Assembly: GCA_964393895.1 (NCBI GenBank)
Contig: CAYMWP010000001.1
Span: 1-64,000, forward strand
From: B4-G1 sp964393895
GTDB taxonomy: Bacteria > Chloroflexota > Anaerolineae > B4-G1
Direction: 5' to 3'
DNA: 64,000 nt
The first letter of the stretch is position 1; the number at the start of each line of letters is the position of its first letter. Under the pieces are notes generated by a model that saw only the letters and a list, made by a program, of their open reading frames with translations, searched no databases and was not told the origin of the DNA. Both the position numbers and the translations under genes were made by a program. Below, piece by piece: positions 56,924-64,000 of the stretch.

Positions 56924-57903
56924 ATGGTCGGGTCGGCCTCGAAGTAGAGCGTGAAGTCCCGCGCCCCGTTGGGAGCACTGTTGGGGGTATACGCGCCGTA
57001 CGGCGGGTTGGCTGAGGGCAGCGACAACGCGCCCGCCGCCGCCGGCGCAGCCCCATCCTCGAGCTCCTGCATGATCACGAGGCGGCCCGAACGCATCTTC
57101 GGCGCGGCCTCGAGGCCGAGCGTGGCGCCGAAGCCCGCCAACAGGGTACCGGCCGCGTTGTTCTGCGGGTCCACCGCCCACTTCTCGATCGACTTGAAGT
57201 GGGTGGTGGTAGAGATCGTCGTGTTGTTCGCCAAGGCCTTCGTCTCGCTGAGAAGACGCCCGCGAACGTCCCGGCCCCACACCGTGAAGTTGCCGGCCCA
57301 CGTCGCCGCAGAGTCGGAGGTCGTGACCGTGAACGGCCGAGCCCCCACCATCACGCCGACACCGAGTTCGAGCCCGAGATCCTCGAGTAGGTTACCGGTC
57401 GCGCGCACGATGTGAATGGGCAGCGTCGCGCTGGTGAGCACCAGGTGGTCCGCGCCGTCAACCGTGGCCGTGATGCCGGTAAAGGCCGTGAGCTGCGTCG
57501 CCACCGCGGCCTTGTCCGCAGGAGCGGCAAGAGTGATGTGTTGCAGCACCCCGGACGCCCCGACCTTGACCCACAAGGTCTCGCCGTCGAGCGCCCCGCC
57601 GGCGCCGTACGTGAGCTCGTCGAGGTCACGAGTGCCCGTCACAACCAAGAACTCGGCGCCGTCGAAGTCGTCACCGGTGTACTCCACAGCCACATCGGAG
57701 CTCGCCACGCTCGTCTTGATGCCGTCGGTGTCAGCCGCTGGCGGCGAGTCCCAATGGTTGACCGCCAAGGCCGCTAGGCCGCCAAGAGCGGCCCCTACGT
57801 CCCTTCGAAGGTCCGCAACTTCACCAGCAACGCCGCCCTTGCCCTCAGTGAGGTGAGGCTTGAGCGGCCCCTTGTTCGAAAACAGTCCACTTCCAGATGC
57901 CAT
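56920..57903 (-). CDS. Virion structural protein, probable decoration or fibre, 327 aa
   Basis: ATG 57903 after CTCAGGAGGTTCCA. Short helical N-terminus, then a long beta-rich, Gly/Ala/Thr-rich body (LWVKVGASGVLQHITLAAP, TVDGADHLVLTSATLPI). This looks like a phage capsid-decoration or fibre protein. Function inferred from composition only. Convergent with 56479. Confidence 0.6.
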   Translation of the reverse strand: MASGSGLFSNKGPLKPHLTEGKGGVAGEVADLRRDVGAALGGLAALAVNHWDSPPAADTDGIKTSVASSDVAVEYTGDDFDGAEFLVVTGTRDLDELTYGAGGALDGETLWVKVGASGVLQHITLAAPADKAAVATQLTAFTGITATVDGADHLVLTSATLPIHIVRATGNLLEDLGLELGVGVMVGARPFTVTTSDSAATWAGNFTVWGRDVRGRLLSETKALANNTTISTTTHFKSIEKWAVDPQNNAAGTLLAGFGATLGLEAAPKMRSGRLVIMQELEDGAAPAAAGALSLPSANPPYGAYTPNSAPNGARDFTLYFEADPTI

Positions 57904-57978
57904 TGGAACCTCCTGAGGTGTGATGGCAACGTCTTGCCCCACGATCCTACCAGCGGGCAACACTCGATGGGAAGCGGG

Positions 57979-57991
57979 CACAAGAGTAGTG
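57979..57991 (+). promoter_or_regulatory. Leaderless promoter, CACAAG-AGTAGTG-ATG
   Basis: -10 CACAAG (57979-57984), AGTAGTG, then the ATG. Same element as 5708 and 34619. Confidence 0.6.
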
Positions 57992-58222
57992 ATGGGAAAG
58001 AAACCATGGTGGAAGCTCTCCCCCACCGAACAGCGGGAGGCCACAGCAGCGTGCAACGCGCTGCTGTGCGCGGTGGCAGACCCAAGGACCCCTGCCTCGC
58101 AGGTGGTCTTGCTCAAGAACGCGCTCGGCCAGATCGTCGGCCGGCGCGTGTACTTGAAGGTCTACCGCGACCCCGACGACAGCAGCGTCATCCTCGGCGC
58201 TGCTGACTACCCCGCCCGATAG
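57992..58222 (+). CDS. Hypothetical protein, 76 aa, leaderless
   Basis: MGKKPWWKLSPTEQREA start directly downstream of the -10; no Shine-Dalgarno sequence. Helical first half, beta second half (GRRVYLKVYRDPDDSSVIL). Unknown function. Confidence 0.6.
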   Translation: MGKKPWWKLSPTEQREATAACNALLCAVADPRTPASQVVLLKNALGQIVGRRVYLKVYRDPDDSSVILGAADYPAR

Positions 58223-58245
58223 AGCGCTCAGTCGCTCTTCTTTTT
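58222..58245 (+). terminator. Terminator of the 76-aa gene
   Basis: GAGCG-CTCAGT-CGCTC then TTCTTTTT on the plus strand; overlaps the 3-prime end of the convergent minus gene. Confidence 0.7.
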
Positions 58246-58628
58246 AGCCCCTGAGCGGGAGAAGCCAGCCTTCATGGCGCGCCACACGCCCTTGCCTCGG
58301 TTGCTCCGCTCGATGTCCTTGTGAGCGCGCACCCGCTCCTCCGCCGACTCCCCGGTGAGCCCGCCGCGAATGTTGGAGTAGAGCCGTGGATCCTGAATCT
58401 CTCTGCGGGACTGAGGGTGGGCAAGGATGGCTGCTCCGGTCAGGGCCAGTGGGACGGACGCGATCAGGCCAGCCTTCAACGCCTCCTTGCCTGCGTGGGG
58501 CAACTTTGGTGGGCGCAAGTTCCCAGGCAGGCTGTGCCCGTGCATCGCGTTACTAGTCCGAAGGCCCCAACTGCCGCAGGATCAACCGCGATCTTGAGCA
58601 GCCCCTCTTTCATCGCACTGTAGCTCAT
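58228..58628 (-). pseudogene. Glycine-zipper-type virion gene with likely frameshift
   Basis: ATG 58628 overlaps the dCMP deaminase stop (ATGA), so it is probably the real start: MSYSAMKEGLLKIAVDP. The frame then changes near 58574. The other frame continues NLRPPKLPHAGKEALKAGL with LIASVPLALTGAAIL and DPRLYSNIRG to 58228. A lone start at 58545 has no Shine-Dalgarno sequence. DPRLYSNIRG resembles the 37074 protein. Confidence 0.5.
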
Positions 58629-59143
58629 CCGACAGACTCCACGGGCAGGCCTACCACAGCCTCGACCCCGCCCATCCGAAGAAGATCGAGGGCCTCTGCT
58701 GCGACCCCGTCGTGCATCGAGTACGCTTTGGCGCACACGACACGCTTGATGCCGGCCGTAACGATTGCCTTCGCGCAGTCGTTGCACGGTGTGCTGGTGC
58801 AGTACAAGGTGCCGCCGCGCAGGTCCGCGCGCGAGCTCGCAATGGCGTTCATCTCCGCGTGCACCATGTACTTGTACTTGTACGGTCGGATGTTCGGGAG
58901 CAGCTCGTCGCTGTACCCGGGCGGGTAGCCGTTGTACCCCGTAGCCAAGACTCGATGTTCGACGTCAACGATGACACAGCCGACCTTGGTCTCCGCGTCG
59001 TGGCTACGGGCTGACACGGCCTCGGCGATGTTCAGGAAGTACTCGTCCCAAGATGGGCGGGTCACCGCCAGGCGATGAGGGGACTTCTCGGGCCGCCCCT
59101 TACCTTCTACCTTCGTGTCCACTTCGTCACCGTCCCAACTCAT
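58625..59143 (-). CDS. dCMP deaminase
   Basis: 172 aa from ATG 59143 (ATGA overlap). Zinc-dependent cytidine/deoxycytidylate deaminase motifs HAEMNAI and TPCNDCAKAI, with VGCVIVD and GYNGYPPGY. Converts dCMP to dUMP, the ThyX substrate; it thereby supports dTTP synthesis with thyX at 22881. Helices of a bacteriophage-type enzyme; allosteric residues not checked. Confidence 0.92.
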   Translation of the reverse strand: MSWDGDEVDTKVEGKGRPEKSPHRLAVTRPSWDEYFLNIAEAVSARSHDAETKVGCVIVDVEHRVLATGYNGYPPGYSDELLPNIRPYKYKYMVHAEMNAIASSRADLRGGTLYCTSTPCNDCAKAIVTAGIKRVVCAKAYSMHDGVAAEALDLLRMGGVEAVVGLPVESVG

Positions 59144-59793
59144 GCGGCACCGCCGGCCCCACCAGCAATCACGCCTGCGGCCATGTGCAAGGCAGGGTCC
59201 TTCATGTAGGTGAGGAGCCACCTGCCCATGTCGCGCTTGGCTGCCGCCACCTGGGCGTCGCTTGCGCCGGCGGCGCGCAGGTTGTCCACCGCCTTCATGC
59301 TGGCCATGCCCTCACTCAAAAGGGTCGGCAGATGCCCGATGCCCGACACCGCTGCGCCGGCGGCGGCACCCGCGAGAGGACTGCGCGTAGCCGCACCGGC
59401 AGCGTACCCGACCCCGGCCCCCACAATGGGGGCAAGACGGGAGCTCAGCCCCCGCACGTACGGGTTCTGCACAGTCCGCCCGATGAGCGACTCGTCGAAC
59501 TGGGCGTGGCCCATCTCGTGCGCCAGCGTAGTGGGGTCTCTGCCCGAAGAGGTCATGACGATCTTGCCCTTGGGCAGCCTCTTCTTGAGGCTGGGGCCCA
59601 GCGCCTCCTCGAGTAGGTGGTGAGGCCCGAACACCCCGCCTCCCCAGTTCTCTCGCACTCGGCCCCTCGTCGGGTCCGTCATCACGTGCACGCCCTTGGG
59701 CGCCATCTTCGAGATGGCTTCGTGCATCTGCTGGTTCGTGGCCGCAATCTTCAGCAGCGATCGGGCGCACGATTCATAGACGGCGGGCTGCAT
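59140..59793 (-). CDS. HExxH metallopeptidase-like virion protein, 217 aa
   Basis: Zincin motif HEMGH with a following FDE, after TTLA. The C-terminal half has glycine-zipper hydrophobic stretches (GAGVGYAAGAATRSPLAG, AAAGAAVSGIG). Peptidase plus membrane-active tail fits a virion protein that acts at the envelope or matures the capsid. Leaderless start 6 nt after TAGACT. Confidence 0.65.
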   Translation of the reverse strand: MQPAVYESCARSLLKIAATNQQMHEAISKMAPKGVHVMTDPTRGRVRENWGGGVFGPHHLLEEALGPSLKKRLPKGKIVMTSSGRDPTTLAHEMGHAQFDESLIGRTVQNPYVRGLSSRLAPIVGAGVGYAAGAATRSPLAGAAAGAAVSGIGHLPTLLSEGMASMKAVDNLRAAGASDAQVAAAKRDMGRWLLTYMKDPALHMAAGVIAGGAGGAA

Positions 59794-59867
59794 GCTCGCA
59801 GTCTACTCGCCGAGGGGCAAAACAGACAAGTTGCTTCTTCTTTCATCTTCTGATAGATGAATAGACC
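59794..59867. promoter_or_regulatory. Divergent leaderless promoters
   Basis: Minus: TTGTCT (59824-59829), 18 nt, TAGACT (59800-59805), 6 nt to ATG 59793. Plus: TTGCTT (59831-59836), 17 nt, TAGATG (59854-59859), 8 nt to ATG 59868. Neither start has a Shine-Dalgarno sequence. Confidence 0.55.
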
Positions 59868-60494
59868 ATGTGGCACGAAAGAGTAATGGCGTTCGACACT
59901 GAAACCACAGGCTTCCGCAAGACCGACGAGATCGTCGAACTGTCTCTGGTCTTCTTCGAAGATGGGAGGGAAGTAGAAGTCTGGGACACCATGATCCGGC
60001 CAAAGCACGCCGACCCGAATGACCCACAGGTCCGAGAGGCCCTTGACATCAATCACCTGACGATGGAGAAGCTGGCCACCGCGTACCGCTTCGAGGAGAT
60101 GGTAGAGGAGATCAGCGAGCAGCTCCTCCGCTACCCCGTGTGGGTCGCGCACAACTCCAGCTTCGATGAGCGGATGCTGCAGCAGGAGTTCGAGCGGCTG
60201 GGCTTCGAGATGCCAAAGCCCGACGCCATCCTGTGCACGATGACCATCGACCGCGTCCTGAACAAGTTCGCCCGTGGGGGCAAGCTCGGAGACGTGTGCA
60301 ACCGCTGGGGAGTCGTCCTCGAGGACGCGCACGAGGCCACGGCCGACGCCCGGGCGTGCGGCGAGGTGCTCGTGAAGATGGTCAAGTCGGGGATGCTGCC
60401 GGACGAGCTCGAGAAGATTCTGCCGAAGCAGTTCGCTCAACAGCAGCAGAGCGAGGCGTACTTCAAGCGCCGCAGGCAAGGGGCGGCGGCGTAA
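59868..60494 (+). CDS. DEDDh exonuclease (DnaQ/RNase T-like)
   Basis: 208 aa. FDTETTG (Asp10, Glu12), VAHNSSFDERML and HEATADARA are the ExoI, ExoII and ExoIII motifs with the DEDDh histidine. 3-5 exonuclease, as in the proofreading epsilon subunit or RNase T. The polymerase at 48322 already has its own exonuclease, so this may be a separate nuclease. Convergent 32-nt overlap with the next gene. Confidence 0.88.
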   Translation: MWHERVMAFDTETTGFRKTDEIVELSLVFFEDGREVEVWDTMIRPKHADPNDPQVREALDINHLTMEKLATAYRFEEMVEEISEQLLRYPVWVAHNSSFDERMLQQEFERLGFEMPKPDAILCTMTIDRVLNKFARGGKLGDVCNRWGVVLEDAHEATADARACGEVLVKMVKSGMLPDELEKILPKQFAQQQQSEAYFKRRRQGAAA

Positions 60495-61230
60495 CGTGCT
60501 TCGGGGGCTCGACCCCTGGATGCCGGACGATCTCAAGCGGCCCCTCGTCGCTGACGAGACCGCTGAGCTCATCGTCCTGAAGAACGTCGTCGAGGTTCAT
60601 GTCCTTGCCGTCCACTGTCACGACGGGGTGGATGAGCCGCAGAACCTGCGAGTAGTCCACGTGATGCCGGTTGTGGGCCAGGCCGAGGGGCTGAAGCACC
60701 GGTAGCCCGCCTGGGCTGTAGTAGCTGCCCTTCTCCACGTGCCAGCCGAAGTTCGCGCCCTTGTCGGGCTTGCCCTTGAGCCGGTTGGTCAACACCCAAT
60801 CCTTGCCCACGGTAGACGTCAGCCCGCCGCGCCCCTTGGTCTTGGCACCGACCGCGCGGCTGTGCTGGTACATCCTCGAGGTGTCCGCCATGCGCGCGTC
60901 AGGCGTCTGCGTGCAGGGGGTGATGCGGACGGTGGCCTCTTGGTGGATGAGGTCTGCGATCTTGGTGGTCGGCAGCCGCAAGCCGAGGATGTCGGCGATG
61001 CGCTGCGCGCCGGTGTGCGTCACGTTGATGCGCAGGGAGTCTTCGGGCGTCCCCACCTGAAGCGCGTCAGCCGTGCACAAGATGATGGCGTTGTGCCCCT
61101 TGTGAGAGCTGCGAAACGCGCACCATTGAATGGGCAGGTACTCCCCGGCCTTCACCAGTTCGATGAGGGTCTCCTCTCGATCTTGGCCGGGCTTCTCGGG
61201 AAGGTTCAGAACGATCTTGGCAGCTTCCAC
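60463..61230 (-). CDS. Possible endolysin or cell-wall-region protein, 255 aa
   Basis: GTG 61230 after CCGGAGGTGTGAC. Conserved-looking blocks: QWCAFRSSHKGHNAI, RMYQHSRAVGA and NRHHVDYSQVLRL. I do not recognise a named hydrolase. It follows two membrane genes and a small gene, the usual place of an endolysin, so a lytic role is inferred from position. Overlaps the exonuclease end by 32 nt. Confidence 0.5.
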   Translation of the reverse strand: MEAAKIVLNLPEKPGQDREETLIELVKAGEYLPIQWCAFRSSHKGHNAIILCTADALQVGTPEDSLRINVTHTGAQRIADILGLRLPTTKIADLIHQEATVRITPCTQTPDARMADTSRMYQHSRAVGAKTKGRGGLTSTVGKDWVLTNRLKGKPDKGANFGWHVEKGSYYSPGGLPVLQPLGLAHNRHHVDYSQVLRLIHPVVTVDGKDMNLDDVLQDDELSGLVSDEGPLEIVRHPGVEPPKHVTPPPLACGA

Positions 61231-61231
61231 G

Positions 61232-61465
61232 TCACACCTCCGGAGGCGTGTACACCTCGCTCCCGTAGCCGGCGATGACCCACTGGACCACCGCCGATGC
61301 GGACTTGTCGAGGGGGCCGATCTCATCCGGAAACGCCTCGGCCAAACGAGTCAGCTCCTCACGCAGAGGGCTGATCTCCTCTGACTCCCCCGGCCCGGAG
61401 TGGTTGTTGAGCACCACCATGATGCGGGCGGCGTACCCCATGTACTCTTCGGTCGGTGTTGCCAT
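61232..61465 (-). CDS. Hypothetical protein, 77 aa
   Basis: MATPTEEYMGYAARIMVVL start, helical, with an acidic middle. Between the spanin-like and endolysin-like genes. TGATG overlap upstream. Unknown function. Confidence 0.55.
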   Translation of the reverse strand: MATPTEEYMGYAARIMVVLNNHSGPGESEEISPLREELTRLAEAFPDEIGPLDKSASAVVQWVIAGYGSEVYTPPEV

Positions 61466-61800
61466 CAGTGCCTCATCTCGTCGCCGACATCCTTCAAGAA
61501 CTCGGCAACCTTGTCGGGGTCGTCTTTGCCTTCGGCGTTGCCCTCGAGTTCGGTTATGATGGCCTCTCGTTTACCAGAGGCTTCCTCGTGGACTACGTTT
61601 TCCTGGCGCTCGCCTTTTGCAGCTTCCTCGCGCTTCTTGCGCTCCGCCTCTTCTTCGACGGCATCTTCAACCTCGCGGATCGAAGGTTTGACCGCCTGCT
61701 CCCTCCGCCAGAAGATGAGCATGGCGACCAGGGAAGCTAGGCCGCCGAAGACCCAACCTCCCCACTTCTTGAACCACGCCCATGCCCTAAAGAAGGTCAT
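61465..61800 (-). CDS. One-TM coiled-coil protein, spanin-like, 111 aa
   Basis: N-terminal TM (GWVFGGLASLVAMLIFW) and a long charged coil (VEDAVEEEAERKKREEAA). This is the topology of inner-membrane spanins. Coupled to the holin-like gene by ATGA. Confidence 0.55.
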   Translation of the reverse strand: MTFFRAWAWFKKWGGWVFGGLASLVAMLIFWRREQAVKPSIREVEDAVEEEAERKKREEAAKGERQENVVHEEASGKREAIITELEGNAEGKDDPDKVAEFLKDVGDEMRH

Positions 61801-62138
61801 TCCTTCTTCTCTTCAAACGCCTGTGGGAACTTCTGCTTGATGATGCGCTTGACGATCCGGTAGATGACGCCTGAAGCAAGGCCAATCACCAGACCGTACA
61901 CCCCTCGCCCGGTGCCGTTGGTGAGCACCTCCGGGTACGGGAACGCGGTCAGGAACACCCCGGCAAGCGCGCCGAGCGCCCCGGGGAAGAGGGTGAGGGT
62001 GAGCTTCCACCACTCCTGGTACTTCGCCTTCTTGTAGAAGAACTCCACGAGCCGACGCAGGATGAAGACGACCGCGTAGATGCCGCAGGCAAACAGTGCG
62101 GTCTGCCAACTGAGGAACGTGTCGAGTCCGAAGTCCAT
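61797..62138 (-). CDS. Holin-like protein, 113 aa
   Basis: Three hydrophobic segments (TALFACGIYAVVFIL, LFPGALGALAGVFLTAF, YGLVIGLASGVIYRIV) and a charged C-terminus (KRIIKQKFPQAFEEKKE), matching class I holins in size and shape. First gene of the presumed lysis cassette 62138-60463. Confidence 0.6.
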   Translation of the reverse strand: MDFGLDTFLSWQTALFACGIYAVVFILRRLVEFFYKKAKYQEWWKLTLTLFPGALGALAGVFLTAFPYPEVLTNGTGRGVYGLVIGLASGVIYRIVKRIIKQKFPQAFEEKKE

Positions 62139-62146
62139 GATACCTC

Positions 62147-64000
62147 CTAGGTGAGCAGCTGGCCCATCCGCTCAACGTATACCACCTTGCCGGCCGGCGT
62201 ACCGGCGATGCCGCCCTGCGCAGCCACGAACAACTTGAATGTTGCCGTCTGGTCGCCTCCAGACGCCGACAAGGCGTATTGTGGAGCGGGCGGGTCGGAT
62301 GAGTCAGTGACGACCAACGTGCCGCTGGTACCCACAAACTCAATCTGGATACCCGGGCCGGCCATGTTGAAGTCGCCCCGCACCGTAACGTAGTGCACGG
62401 TACCATGAACCAACTTCGTGGCGTTGAGCTCCAACTGCAGGTACCACAGGGCCGTGCCACCGCCCCACGTGCCGTCCACCCGAATGTCTCTGTACGGCAT
62501 GTCGGCGTTCGCGACTTCGACGGCCATGGTGTTTGCCGTGACGAACGACACCAGCTCCGTAGACCTGACCCACTGAGTTCTGTTGTCGAACGACGCGGCC
62601 CCCATGGAAAACAAGCCGTCCTCCATGTAGACGGGGGTGCCGCCGCTGCGCGACTTGATGTAGTCGACGTTCGCGCGATTGAAGAGGAGCTCTACACCGG
62701 GGCCGCCCCGCAGGTCGTGAGAGAACAGAACGTATGTCCCGGGCATGCTGCGCACTTCCGTCACGTCCAGTACGTCGACAAGCGCGGATGGAGTGTCGAC
62801 CACGGCAGCGGTAAGCGTGTCCAACACGTCGACGAACGGTGCGGTCAACTTGGCCGTCGGCGGGGTCAATGTGAAGTCGCCATCGCACGTAATGCCAGTG
62901 CCCGACCTTGGGGCCAACCCGAGAGTGAACAGGCCGTCGGCGACCAACCCGAGCCCTGTGTCGAGGCGGATGTTCGAGTGCACGTCAATGGGGAGAGTCG
63001 GGTTCATGAAGTCGTAGCGACCGATGTCGTCGACGAACAGCCCGGGTGCCCAGACGTTGCCGTTGGGCATCAACATGCCCTTCGGTATGAGGGGAGTCTG
63101 GTCGCTGGCCGGGTCAACATTGAGGGCCCGACCGCCCCACCACAGCGAGGGGATCGCCTGCCCCTCTGTACCCCACACACTGAAAGGCATAGGCGGTAGC
63201 AGGGGGGTGGCCCCTGCCATGCCCATGAGAGGGGCCTGGAAGTACCCGGACCCGTACAGCTGCACAGCCGGCTGGTGGGAGAAGCCACCAACAAACGCCA
63301 GGTTCCACTCCATCTCCGACACGCCGTCGCTGGTGTAGTGGATGACGTTGTGCAGCCGGTAGGTGACGTCCGTGTCGAGAGAAGCCACCGTGACCTGATG
63401 GCCTGACAAGTGCCGCAGGTAACACTTTCGAGCATTCCCGGCGTTCAGCGCATAGATGACGTACACCCCGGTCTGAGTACCGGAAACGTTCCGAAGCTCG
63501 ATCATGTCAACGCCGCAGCAGATGCCTGTCCGGCTGTCGACACCGACCGTCTTCCAGAAAAAGTCGGCAGAGTCCACGGTGAGCTCGAGCTCGGTGGTGG
63601 TGATGGACCCCGGCGGCGTCGTCCACGAAAGGGTCCCCGCCGCCCCGTCACTCACGCAGGTGTAAAGGAACGGTGCGTAGGAAGATCCGGACGTCATGCC
63701 GAGCATGGTCGTATGGAGGAACCCCGCCAGACCCCGAGCCCTTTGCGTAGCCGTGATGCCGGTGAACGTTCCTCGAGCGCCCACCATCACGAAGCCGGAA
63801 GAGCCTCCGTACTTGGGTGCCGCGTTCACGTCAAGGTTCACCGCGCGCCACATGGCGTCGAACTTGTCGAGGTAGTACTCGCCCGCAGCCTTGTGGCTGA
63901 TGGACAAGGGGGCCGGGCCAGTACGTTCTAGCCAAGAGCCGCCCCCCGGGGTGTCGAGCGTCACGTCGGGGATGCCCCATTCGAGCGCGGCCAGGGACGT
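62147..64000 (-). CDS. Large virion protein, tail-fibre or structural, N-terminus beyond window
   Basis: The frame is open to the window edge (at least 617 residues), so the true start lies outside; a GTG at 63964 is only the first possible start inside. Beta-rich, Gly/Thr/Asn-rich (GGSSGFVMVGARGTFTG, LPPMPFSVWGTEGQA) without enzymatic motifs, typical of tail fibres. The stop is 8 nt before the holin start. Identity inferred from composition. Confidence 0.6.
   Translation of the reverse strand, partial: TSLAALEWGIPDVTLDTPGGGSWLERTGPAPLSISHKAAGEYYLDKFDAMWRAVNLDVNAAPKYGGSSGFVMVGARGTFTGITATQRARGLAGFLHTTMLGMTSGSSYAPFLYTCVSDGAAGTLSWTTPPGSITTTELELTVDSADFFWKTVGVDSRTGICCGVDMIELRNVSGTQTGVYVIYALNAGNARKCYLRHLSGHQVTVASLDTDVTYRLHNVIHYTSDGVSEMEWNLAFVGGFSHQPAVQLYGSGYFQAPLMGMAGATPLLPPMPFSVWGTEGQAIPSLWWGGRALNVDPASDQTPLIPKGMLMPNGNVWAPGLFVDDIGRYDFMNPTLPIDVHSNIRLDTGLGLVADGLFTLGLAPRSGTGITCDGDFTLTPPTAKLTAPFVDVLDTLTAAVVDTPSALVDVLDVTEVRSMPGTYVLFSHDLRGGPGVELLFNRANVDYIKSRSGGTPVYMEDGLFSMGAASFDNRTQWVRSTELVSFVTANTMAVEVANADMPYRDIRVDGTWGGGTALWYLQLELNATKLVHGTVHYVTVRGDFNMAGPGIQIEFVGTSGTLVVTDSSDPPAPQYALSASGGDQTATFKLFVAAQGGIAGTPAGKVVYVERMGQLLT

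Noticed and set aside
1..64000. CRISPR arrays and insertion sequences
   Set aside because: No regularly spaced direct repeats and no transposase-like frames or terminal repeats were seen.

Overview
The window is one stretch of a GC-rich (about 60% by eye) tailed-phage genome, probably assembled from a metagenome: there is a 100-N scaffold gap at 21949-22048, and at least two genes carry one-base frameshifts. Phage hallmarks are a portal-like protein, a baseplate-spike-like protein, several virion-type proteins, a complete replication and recombination module, a holin-like cassette, and tightly overlapping ATGA/TGATG gene junctions. I cannot name the host. Several genes appear leaderless, with a -10-like hexamer 6-8 nt before the ATG. 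That habit is common in actinobacteria and Deinococcus, but it is only a hint.

Layout. 1-18775 (minus strand): a GNAT protein, a large virion-type protein, many small accessory genes (zinc ribbons, a MazG-like NTP pyrophosphohydrolase, a Gp37/Gp68-family protein), then baseplate and membrane genes. 18793-21196 (minus): an RNA island with a complete tmRNA, an HNH endonuclease, tRNA-Arg, an anticodon-less tRNA-like element, an initiator tRNA, a second CAT tRNA, and a ~500-nt terminator-ended RNA carrying a near copy of the 23S rRNA GTPase-associated-centre hairpin. 21205-26501 (minus): thyX, zinc-ribbon proteins, an XRE-type regulator and a lipoprotein. 26661-33071 (minus): one gene encoding fused RNA polymerase beta and beta-prime. 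33229-34940 (plus): four small genes ending in a strong terminator. 35050-40340 (minus): portal and virion-type genes. 40454-55998 (plus): replication and recombination: SF2 helicase, family-4 UDG, DnaB-like helicase, DnaG-like primase, family A polymerase, RecA/UvsX-like recombinase, Hjc-like and RusA-like resolvases, Cas4/RecB-like nuclease. 55991-64000 (mixed): dCMP deaminase, HExxH metallopeptidase, DEDDh exonuclease, lysis-like cassette and a large virion protein running off the window.

How it fits together. The phage brings catalytic parts for transcription (single-chain RNAP), replication and recombination, dTMP supply (ThyX, dCMP deaminase, MazG-like) and uracil surveillance (UDG). 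Unusually, it also brings RNAs aimed at translation: ribosome rescue (tmRNA), initiation (initiator tRNA), elongation tRNAs and an rRNA mimic of the factor-binding stalk base. A promoter family, CTCAAT-N17-(C/T)ACAA(G/T) followed by AGTA, recurs before phage genes, and the same -10 with an AGTAGTG spacer precedes leaderless starts. No alpha, omega or sigma subunit, terminase or major capsid gene was recognised here; they presumably lie outside.
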